Below are positions 11,691 through 19,100 of a stretch of 22,796 nucleotides of DNA, one piece after another (within the stretch, counting starts at the first letter, position 1; every line of letters begins with the position of its first letter). The notes beneath the pieces were generated by a model, which was not told where the DNA came from, did not search any database, and worked only from the letters and a program-made list of their open reading frames with translations. The position numbers and the translations under genes were made by a program. The stretch is from a virus: positions 1 to 22,796 of IMG/VR virus record IMGVR_UViG_3300031974_000916, one strand, 5' to 3'.

Positions 11691-12707
11691 TTAGCTTAAA
11701 GCAGACTCAAACTCAGCAACGGTTCCTAATTCAGTTCCGTTGTGGTAGAGGTTAGCGTCTAAGTCAGCAAGAGCAGCGGAGCTGTCGTCACCGTAGATGT
11801 CGGTGGAAGCAGCTGTAGCGGAAGTAGTAACTACTTTGAATTTGTCAGCAGACTCATCCCAGAAGAACGCAGCGTTCGACTCTGTAGAACCACGCTCGAT
11901 AACAAATCCACCGTCATTCGATGCAGTAGAACCTGAAGCAGCACCCTTAGACAAGTTGATAAGACTATCACTAACATCTAAGTTTGTTGTAGAAACAGTG
12001 GTGGTAGTTCCGGATACAGTAAGATTTCCGCTAAGAGTTAAGTCAGCAGCAGAAAGGTTACCGGAGAAGGAAGCGGAGTTACCGTCAGAAGCGAGCGATC
12101 CAGTTGCAGTTTGCAGATTGCTGATGTCCGTGTCGTTGCTGGATACATTCGATTGCAGAGTGGAGATGTCCGAATCATTCGAAGAGACATTGCTTTGCAG
12201 AGTGCTAACATCAGATTCAAGAGAAGTAATGTCAGACTGAGCAGTAGAAACATTTGACTGGAGAGTCGAGATGTCACTGTCGTTGGAGCTAACATTAGAC
12301 TGAAGAGTGCTGATGTCAGAAGAGTTAGTCGAAACGCTGGACTGGAGGCTGGAGATGTCTGAATCGTTAGAAGATACAGCGTCAGCAACACTTTTAAGTT
12401 GTGTATCAAGAGCTTCGTCAGCAGCTTTAAGGCTGGCTACAGAACCGAGATAGTTGGTACCACTGTTAGCGGAATAAGAACCGTCAGTACCAAGACCCGC
12501 ACCAGTTTGAGTAGCATCTACTTCGGACTGAAGAGAAGTTACACTTGAAGATACTGAATCAACATAAGCTTTGGTAGCAGCGTGAAGGGAGGCAGTAGGA
12601 GCACCTGAGAGCGTCAAAGCTCCGGTCATTGTTCCTCCTGCGAGGGCAAGCTTCTTATCAAGCTCTACTTTGGTTTTTTGACCCAATTGGGTAAGCAAAC
12701 TAGACAT
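11691..12707 (-). CDS. Coiled-coil tail appendage or adhesin, 338 aa
   Basis: ATG 12707 with AGGA 9 nt upstream. The N-terminus MSSLLTQLGQK is shared with the 114-aa gene upstream and may be a common attachment sequence. A fibre-type unit follows (GGTMTGALTLSGAP, HAATKAYVDSV), then about 100 residues of 14-residue repeats of the type NVSSNDSDISTLQS, which have heptad spacing of Ile/Leu/Val and should form a trimeric or dimeric coiled coil. The C-terminal part (LTLSGNLTVSGTTTTV onward, FVIERG, FFWDESADKFKV) resembles structural repeats of virion proteins of large marine phages. It is probably part of the receptor-binding apparatus or a head decoration. A terminator follows. Confidence 0.8.
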   Translation of the reverse strand: MSSLLTQLGQKTKVELDKKLALAGGTMTGALTLSGAPTASLHAATKAYVDSVSSSVTSLQSEVDATQTGAGLGTDGSYSANSGTNYLGSVASLKAADEALDTQLKSVADAVSSNDSDISSLQSSVSTNSSDISTLQSNVSSNDSDISTLQSNVSTAQSDITSLESDVSTLQSNVSSNDSDISTLQSNVSSNDTDISNLQTATGSLASDGNSASFSGNLSAADLTLSGNLTVSGTTTTVSTTNLDVSDSLINLSKGAASGSTASNDGGFVIERGSTESNAAFFWDESADKFKVVTTSATAASTDIYGDDSSAALADLDANLYHNGTELGTVAEFESALS

Positions 12708-12771
12708 AATATATAATCCTTTGTTGTGGGTTAGTTGTGTTAAAAAAGAGTATTAGCGGAACTTATGTGTG

Positions 12772-13116
12772 TCAAACAGGTTCAACAATAAGAATGTCTC
12801 CAACCTCTGTTGTTAAACTGTCTCCGTCTTCCGCAAGTATATGAGTAACAGTAGGTACTGCACCACCAAGCTCAATGATCTTCCAAGCTGTTCCGTCGTC
12901 AATCGCCAGACAAGGACCTCCGTTTCCGTCACCATCTGTTACATATATAACACGACCTGATGTACCTACGGTTGGTAAGGCAGACGATAGATACGATCCG
13001 AATTGTATAGATTGTGATACAGACAGATCACCACTTATCAACCCTCCTGACTTATCAAACTTATCACTAAGCTTGGCTTTAACCTTCTGTCCTAATTGTG
13101 TAAGTAAGCTACTCAT
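12772..13116 (-). CDS. Short tail-associated protein, 114 aa
   Basis: ATG 13116 with GAGGT close upstream. It begins MSSLLTQLGQKVKAKLSDKFD, matching the start of the 338-aa protein (MSSLLTQLGQKTKVELDKKLA), so the two N-termini come from a duplication. The rest has a beta-rich, virion-like segment (GRVIYVTDGDGNGGPCLAIDDGTAWKII), a pattern I know from phage tail and adhesin proteins. It probably uses the same docking site as the 338-aa protein. There are 64 nt between its stop and the 338-aa start. Confidence 0.75.
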   Translation of the reverse strand: MSSLLTQLGQKVKAKLSDKFDKSGGLISGDLSVSQSIQFGSYLSSALPTVGTSGRVIYVTDGDGNGGPCLAIDDGTAWKIIELGGAVPTVTHILAEDGDSLTTEVGDILIVEPV

Positions 13117-13137
13117 ACCTCGGTGTTATTACAGTAA

Positions 13138-13371
13138 TTACGGAGCAGAGATAGCATCAAGAAAGTCTTGGTAATCACCAACTTCCTCTTCGTGAGCGTC
13201 TAAGAAATAAGGCAAAGAGTTCCAAGCTGTACTTCCGTCTCCTATCTTAATTTTATTACGGGTACTATCTAATTCAATTCCTAGCTCTCCCTCTAAAAGT
13301 ACAGGGTTCTCTGTACTCCACTCACTAGCAGTTCCTCTTCTTAGTTGTATACGCTTTGTAAAACTAGGCAT
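13138..13371 (-). CDS. Small tail/adhesin base protein (Mtd N-terminal-like), 77 aa
   Basis: The start is ATG 13371 because a strong GGAGGAG lies 6 nt upstream; TTG 13389 is rejected. The sequence (QLRRGTASEWSTENPVLLEGE, GELGIELDSTRNKIKIGDGS, TAWNSLPY) is the short beta domain found at the N-terminus of phage adhesins, including the family of the Bordetella phage Mtd protein, and as small free proteins in marine phages. It probably forms a collar or base for receptor binding. The start overlaps the end of the preceding gene by 8 nt. Confidence 0.8.
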   Translation of the reverse strand: MPSFTKRIQLRRGTASEWSTENPVLLEGELGIELDSTRNKIKIGDGSTAWNSLPYFLDAHEEEVGDYQDFLDAISAP

Positions 13372-13591
13372 CTGGTGCTCCTCCGTCAAATATGTCAGTG
13401 TCGTCTACTACTGGTCCTCCTCCATCAATCGTAACAAAGAATGGATCACTCTCTAAAGATGTTACCTTTGATTCCAACTGTTCCGCTTCCTCTTTATTTT
13501 GTTGTGCTTGTGCAGCGGAAGTAGCAGCTATTGTTCGTTGTTGGAACGCAAGCGGAGATATACGGGCAACTGGTCGTGGTCTTCTAGGCAT
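13364..13591 (-). CDS. Small coiled-coil virion-associated protein, 75 aa
   Basis: ATG 13591, one base after the upstream stop. It has a Pro/Arg-rich N-terminus (MPRRPRPVARISPLAF), an Ala/Gln/Glu coiled coil at about residues 18-48, and an acidic Gly-rich C-terminus (DGGGPVVDDTDIFDGG) that also encodes the ribosome site of the next gene. It sits between the basic small proteins and the adhesin-like genes, so a tail-tip or fibre-linked role is likely. No named family. Confidence 0.72.
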   Translation of the reverse strand: MPRRPRPVARISPLAFQQRTIAATSAAQAQQNKEEAEQLESKVTSLESDPFFVTIDGGGPVVDDTDIFDGGAPDA

Positions 13592-13592
13592 C

Positions 13593-13835
13593 TCAGCACT
13601 TCCATCTACGCAACGCTAAAGCTTTTCTTGTAGGTCTACCTTTACTGTCTTTCATCGGTCCTTTGACTCCAGACATCCTCGCACAGAAGGAACGCTTTCT
13701 AGGACCGCCACCAGGTTGAGGAGCTTTAAGGTTGGAGCCAGTAGCACGATTGTACTTCCGTCTACCTTTAGCAGTGAGTCCTCCTTTACGGGACTTCTCA
13801 CCTCTACCGAGGGATAGTGAAACAGATTTAGCCAC
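13593..13835 (-). CDS. Small basic protein, DUF6321-like, 80 aa
   Basis: The start is GTG 13835; there is no other Met before residue 54 and the family-like sequence begins immediately. It has about 24 Lys/Arg and 2 acidic residues. The conserved-looking core is SLGRGEKSRKGGLTAKGRRKYN, then GSNLKAP, FCARMSGVKGPMKD and KGRPTRKALALRRW. I recall this as a domain of unknown function common in marine phage and environmental sequences (DUF6321, from memory). The charge and two Cys suggest nucleic-acid binding or internal packing, but no function is known to me. It overlaps the preceding gene by 8 nt. Confidence 0.82.
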   Translation of the reverse strand: MAKSVSLSLGRGEKSRKGGLTAKGRRKYNRATGSNLKAPQPGGGPRKRSFCARMSGVKGPMKDSKGRPTRKALALRRWKC

Positions 13836-13956
13836 GGCTTATTGCAAGCTTCTTGCGTTTCTTAACAGCCATCAGGTCTGCTTTAGTTATCTTCTTTTTA
13901 TCACCAGCCATAGCAGCTAGGCGTTTTTGTTTAGGACTGTATTGTGAGTAGGGCAT
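13828..13956 (-). CDS. Very small basic protein, 42 aa
   Basis: ATG 13956, MPYSQYSPKQKRLAAMAGDKK, ending RKKLAISRG. It has 13 basic and 2 acidic residues. I recall short proteins of this MPY...SxKQKxLAA type from aquatic podoviruses, always near terminase and fibre genes. AAGAAG lies upstream of the start. It is placed between two other basic genes with a 2-nt gap and an 8-nt overlap. Confidence 0.75.
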   Translation of the reverse strand: MPYSQYSPKQKRLAAMAGDKKKITKADLMAVKKRKKLAISRG

Positions 13957-13958
13957 CG

Positions 13959-14084
13959 TTACTTCTTTGGAAACCCACGCTTCATATTAGCGTAAGCTTT
14001 AGCAGATATAGTAGACTTCTTCTTACTACGGCTGATACCTAGTTTCTTTCGTCTGTTAATGTTTGCGTATAATCCTCTCTTCAT
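13959..14084 (-). CDS. Very small basic protein, 41 aa
   Basis: ATG 14084 shares ATGA with the stop of the holin-like gene, with AAAGAG just before it. The protein is MKRGLYANINRRKKLGISRS followed by a Lys-rich part ending YANMKRGFPKK; 15 of 41 residues are basic and none acidic. I recall this GLYANIN...YxNMKxGFP pattern from marine phages. It may bind DNA or RNA, or be a virion component. Function unknown. Confidence 0.78.
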   Translation of the reverse strand: MKRGLYANINRRKKLGISRSKKKSTISAKAYANMKRGFPKK

Positions 14085-14332
14085 CTCTTTACTAATACCT
14101 CCATCATACGATCCAGTTTGTTGTGAACTTCTTTAATTGCTTCCTCTACCTTGGCTATCCGTGCTTCAACAGCTATATCTCTTTCCCGTTGAGCAGCTAA
14201 CTCCACTTCTATCTTAGTCATCCGTTTCTCACCAATGTCCAGGCGTTCGATCATGCGTTTAATAATCCAACCGATAACTCCAAGGGCAATAGCTAGAGCG
14301 GTATTTAAAAGACCAGATAGAGATTCTATCAT
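14081..14332 (-). CDS. Membrane-anchored coiled-coil protein, holin candidate, 83 aa
   Basis: ATG 14332 overlaps the tail fibre stop by 4 nt (ATGA). One hydrophobic segment spans about residues 6-25 (SGLLNTALAIALGVIGWII), followed by a long charged helix to the C-terminus (KVEEAIKEVHNKLDRMMEVL) with heptad pattern. T7 has its class II holin (gp17.5, 67 aa) in exactly this slot after the fibre, so a holin or lysis accessory is the best guess. The long coiled coil is also compatible with a spanin-like or unrelated membrane scaffold. No endolysin is present in the window. Confidence 0.72.
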   Translation of the reverse strand: MIESLSGLLNTALAIALGVIGWIIKRMIERLDIGEKRMTKIEVELAAQRERDIAVEARIAKVEEAIKEVHNKLDRMMEVLVKR

Positions 14333-16104
14333 CCTACTACTACTACCTTTATGAATTTTGAAGCAAATGATACAACTGACATAGTACCTGAGGTTGATAA
14401 CTCTAAATAACCCCCACTACCTAGTTGAAGTTCAACTGAATTTGTACCTAAGCTTTGTATTTGTGCGTTATAACCGATTGAACCGCTACTACCTATCTCA
14501 GCACCGCCAGCTATTAATCTTGAATTAGCACCTGATGAATTAGTGGCAACAAAGACTTGAGCTGTAACATCAGTAGTTCCTAAGTTGTGAGTTATTGTGT
14601 GAGTACTACCGTTCGCTACGGTTACAGAGTCTATTGAGCTTTGCCATCCTGTGCTGTACTTAGAGACAGTAGCAGTTCCACTACTAGCAGCTGTTACTAA
14701 ACCTTTAGCGTTAACTGTAATATTAGCATTAGTGAACGCACCTACATTACCATTAACAGTAGCAAGCGTAAGAGCAGTAGAACCAGTAACATCTCCGGTG
14801 TGTGTAGCGTTGGATACCTTCGCTGTGTTTGCTGCAACTGCCGTATTATTAGCTACTTCTGTATCAAAGTCGGAGATCGTGGATGCAAGTTGTGTACCTG
14901 TGTGGTTAGCTCTGTTTAACAAAGTAGCGTCACTAGAGTTAGCTGTAGCACCTGTAGCAATGCCGTTTAGTTTCGTCTTGTCCTCATCAGTCATAGCTCC
15001 CCAAGCACTTGTTGTAGCAGCTGGGATGGAAGCGTTTGTACCTGTATCACTATTAACAGTTAAAGATGTTCCGTCGGCAGTTGTTGAAAGATTCGTAGTA
15101 CCAGTACCACCAGACCCGCTAGCAGCCACTGTGACCCGTCCGTTAACATCTACAGTTATATCTGCATTTGTATAAGTACCTGCTGGTGAGGGGTCTAGGT
15201 CTTCCAGCTTTGCTCCTGTAACTGCACCATCCGCAATCTTTGCCGTCTCAACTGCACCATCCGCAATATTAGCTGTTTGAATCTGACCACCTGGTACACC
15301 TGTTGAAATAGAAGACGCGATCTGTGCATCAACATAAGTTTTGTTAGTAGCATCAGTACCTGCAGTTGGAGAACCTAGATTCGTGACTTTATTATTAGTC
15401 ATCGCTAGATTGCCAGTCATCGTGTCCCCGCTCTTACTTACCTTATCGTTCGTCAAGGTAGCTGTGGCGTTATCTATGTAAGTCTTACGAGCTGCATCTG
15501 TATCGTCTACATACTTCTTGGTTGCAGCGTCTTGATTACTACCAGGATTAGCTATATTAGTAATAACATTATTACCCATAGACAGAGCACCTGTCATCGT
15601 GTCACCTGTTACATTTACAAACCTACCGTCTGCGTATCCTTTGTTAACTGCATCGTCGTCAGAGTCTGGATCAGCTAAGTTCTCAAGTCGTAATCCATCA
15701 GCATCAAACTGACCGTCTGTGTTCTTTACTAAAGCTCCTCCGGTGATACCTTCTTCTGCTTCTTCAGCGAGGTAACGGTTGTGTTCGTAGGAGTTATCCA
15801 GTTCTGTTTCGGTAAGTACTGATCCGTTAGCAAAGTCTACAATACCTGTACTAGCATCGCTATCTCTCAGTACTCGCACTCTTACATTGTTAGCAGGAGC
15901 TGTGACGAATCTAACAAAAGTACTAGGAGATGTCTCTACGGAGTAGTCAGTCGTCAAGGTCTTTCGCACCCATTTGTTTAAACCTCCTGCTCCCTGTCCT
16001 TCGTTTACTTCAACAACAACATGCGATGTCTTAATGTACGGAAAGGAAAAATTAAAGTCTGTTTCTGACCCGTTGCCAGTGTAGTCTACATAGGTGTTTG
16101 CCAT
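14329..16104 (-). CDS. Tail fibre protein (T7 gp17-like N-terminus)
   Basis: 591 aa; T7 gp17 is 553. The first 130 residues (YVDYTGNGSETDFNFSFPYI, VRVLRDSDAS, FANGSVLTETELDNSYEHNRYLAEEA) match the T7 fibre domain that attaches to the tail. Three fibre units follow, of the form GDTMTG-L-M-N-I-NL-P...DA..KKYVD (about residues 140-270), then Thr/Ser/Ala-rich repeats with a WGAMTDEDKTKLNGIATGA unit. The C-terminal 110 residues (TGWQSSIDSVTV onward) are probably the receptor-binding head. No chaperone gene is seen. No strong Shine-Dalgarno sequence precedes ATG 16104. Confidence 0.95.
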   Translation of the reverse strand: MANTYVDYTGNGSETDFNFSFPYIKTSHVVVEVNEGQGAGGLNKWVRKTLTTDYSVETSPSTFVRFVTAPANNVRVRVLRDSDASTGIVDFANGSVLTETELDNSYEHNRYLAEEAEEGITGGALVKNTDGQFDADGLRLENLADPDSDDDAVNKGYADGRFVNVTGDTMTGALSMGNNVITNIANPGSNQDAATKKYVDDTDAARKTYIDNATATLTNDKVSKSGDTMTGNLAMTNNKVTNLGSPTAGTDATNKTYVDAQIASSISTGVPGGQIQTANIADGAVETAKIADGAVTGAKLEDLDPSPAGTYTNADITVDVNGRVTVAASGSGGTGTTNLSTTADGTSLTVNSDTGTNASIPAATTSAWGAMTDEDKTKLNGIATGATANSSDATLLNRANHTGTQLASTISDFDTEVANNTAVAANTAKVSNATHTGDVTGSTALTLATVNGNVGAFTNANITVNAKGLVTAASSGTATVSKYSTGWQSSIDSVTVANGSTHTITHNLGTTDVTAQVFVATNSSGANSRLIAGGAEIGSSGSIGYNAQIQSLGTNSVELQLGSGGYLELSTSGTMSVVSFASKFIKVVVVG

Positions 16105-16120
16105 GATAATATATTATTAA

Positions 16121-19100
16121 CTATTGAGTTAGGAGTTCAAGCACATCTTCTCGTGAGACCCCTTGTTTATTATAACGCAGTGCTAATTCAGTGTTCCTAA
16201 TCTTTAAAGCAACATCAGGAAATTCTCTGAGCATATCACGCTGTGCTACTCTTTTATACTTATTTAGTACATTAGTTATCTGTTTTACTCTAGGGCTTTC
16301 AACTCCTAACTCTGCGTCAAATTTAGGTAGGTTCTGATACTTCGATGAATTAATTAATTTACTTAGAGTTTGTCTCAAGGTTCTTCCACCTATTCGAACA
16401 TCTTGTAATAATTCTAATCTACGGTCGTGAGCACTCTGACCTCTATCATTTTTATACTCAAGTAAGTCTACATTACCTCCAAGCATCTTGTGACTAGGCA
16501 TTCTGAAACCGTGCTGTAATTCTGCCATCTCTCTGAGTATAGGGTCTTCCTTAGCTTCAGAACTCATAATCGGATTGATGAAACCAAAAGTACCAAAATC
16601 AACAATCTTCTCTTCTCCTAGTATATTTCTTTTAGGATCAAGCAGTTCACGACCACCTGGTGTTTTTCTAAGCACAGCATCAGCAACGATTCTAACTTCT
16701 CGTATTGCTTGCTTGTCGTAATCTTGAGCTTGAGCAAACACATTAGGTATAACAGTACCAGCGTAGTTTCTAAGCACTCTATCACCGAAACGCTCAGGGT
16801 CTTGGAAAGCGTCTGCCCATAATTGAACACCAGCAAGATAAGACTTATTAGCTACATTTCGAGATAACGCAGTAGCCATAGCCATAAATGTCTGTTCTAT
16901 ACCTTCTTCGTTAGCCTCGTCATTTTCTTTCATCATTTCGCTGATGTCGGCTGTAGTACCTAACAATGTAGCGATTGGGTCTAACCTTTGGTAACTGTAG
17001 TATTTACCGTTATATAAAATACTGTATGGTCTCCACCCGGTTTCTTGAAGTATGTCACGCTGTCTAGTATCAGTAGGACCACCACCAGTAATAACAGGTT
17101 TCTCTCCATTATTATTATTAAATACCATATCAACGAATAAACCTAATGTAGTAAATGCTGTAGCTACTTTACCTCTTGTCGCAGCTTGAATAACAGGGTC
17201 TTCAGAATTAAAACCTTTTCTTAAAGACTCAGCTTCTGAGCGTAAGCCTGGTACATTCAGTATTTTATCAGTTCCTGGTATTTTAAAAGAAGCTGCTAAA
17301 GGTGATCTCTCAAAAGCAAAGCTTAACAGATTGGATGGAGTTCTAACAAATGGCATAACATATTTACCCATGGGCCATTGTTTAGTTAGGTTTTGTACTA
17401 CTTTACCTAATGTACCTTCTTCCAATTCTCTAGTGTGCGTAAAGTACTTTGCTTCATCTAAAGCGTAAGAAGCTAGTACTGAAGCGTCCTCATCAAAGTT
17501 TTGATCTACATAGTTTTTGATGTGGTCAGCCCTTTGTTTAGCAAACTGTACACCTACTAATCCTAAGTCATCAGCTTGTTTAGCTCCTTCTCGTATCAAA
17601 GCTTCTTGTGATAACACCTGCCCATTTGTCGTTACTACCTTTTTAAGCTTATCATTTACATACTTAGCTATGCCTTGAGAATCTTTAATCCCTAAGTTTA
17701 TAGCTTCCATACCAGCTTTTAATCTAGCTGCTCTTCTGAATGCTAACTGCTTAAATAGTTCATCACCTGTTAACAAACCCCTAGCTGGTAAATTGATAAC
17801 ACCACCTAAGACATCTATTGTTTTTTGGTTAAAGCTCTTTCCTTGTTCTAATCCTTTACCTAAATCAATAACATCACCGATAGCTTGGTTAGGTGCTTCT
17901 AGTGTTCTTGATCCTACATCTAGCACTTCTTTACCTGTAACTAATGTTTTGAATGCAGCAGATGTAGCCTCTTTAAACAAAGCGTAATCAGCCCACGAAG
18001 CGATAGCAGCTTTAGCTAACGGCATATTACCGCTTAATACACCGCCTACAGCCATCTCAATAGTACCTAGCATCTGAGTCAAAGCATTACCTAAAAAGTT
18101 GACTGCTTGTGTTCTAGGACCGCTGAGTAAAGAATTAATCCAAAACTCAGTAGTTACATCCATCATGCTTTTTCCTTGAATCTTCTTAGATAGTCCTAAG
18201 ATTTTCTGAATAGAAGCTTCAGCGTTCTCTGGATCGTACATCTCTTTGATAAGCTCTACAGCTTTCTTAGGAGACATACCACCTGATTGATTGTTTAAAA
18301 ATTCTTTAACAAGAGCTGTGTTCTGTAGTTCACTTCTTTCTAAACCTATCTTTCGATCCAAAGGTTTCTTCTGTCTACGCATTGCAAGATTCTTAGAATC
18401 CTCTGCACCCATCTGACGGTAGTAATCGTAGATTTCAACAAACTCACTTAACTGTTTTCTTAATTCAGCTTCTGATTGTAAACTTTCAGTTTCTTCAAAC
18501 TTCTTAACAGCTTCCATCAAGCGTTCGTTAGAACCTCTCAACAAGTCTTTGAATATCTCACTCTCTACCCGTATGCGTCTTCTATCTTGAATAGACTTTG
18601 CACCCAACTCAAACAACTGGTTTAAGTCGTCATCTAAGAAATCAGCAGGTGCTTCATCAAACTTTTTAAGTAACTCAGGGTTTTGTTTGTACTTCTCTGT
18701 AAGAATCTTATGAGCTGAATCTATATCACCAAGTACTTCTAATCTAGGTAGTGTAGGACTTTCTCCTTTTAACACAGCGTCCGTCCACTGCTGCCACTCT
18801 GGGTCTGTTTTTAACTTAGCCTTAAAGTCGGGCATCTCTGCTGTAGATTCAAAACCCTTAAGAGATGTTTTTCTTTGTACTTTTACATTACGCTGTTTAA
18901 GAAAGTCATTAAATATCTTCTGCCTTTGATCGATTCCTATCTTGGCTTTCAAAGACTCAAACATATCTTTAAACAATATAGCTACCTCTTGGACTAATCT
19001 TTTGAATGTACCGCTAGGAGCTAATTCAGCTTCGTCCATTTTCTTAAACCAAGCATCAGTCATTTCTTCAGCGAAGTATTCGTCTATATCTTTAAATCTA

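Noticed and set aside
11797-12409. Long open frames on the plus strand and in another minus frame over the 338-aa gene
   Set aside because: They are shadows of the Ser/Asp/Leu repeat coding sequence, with biased composition and no independent signals.
14651-15175. 174-aa plus-strand open frame inside the tail fibre gene
   Set aside because: It is antisense to an Ala/Thr/Val-rich repeat region, which avoids stops by composition.
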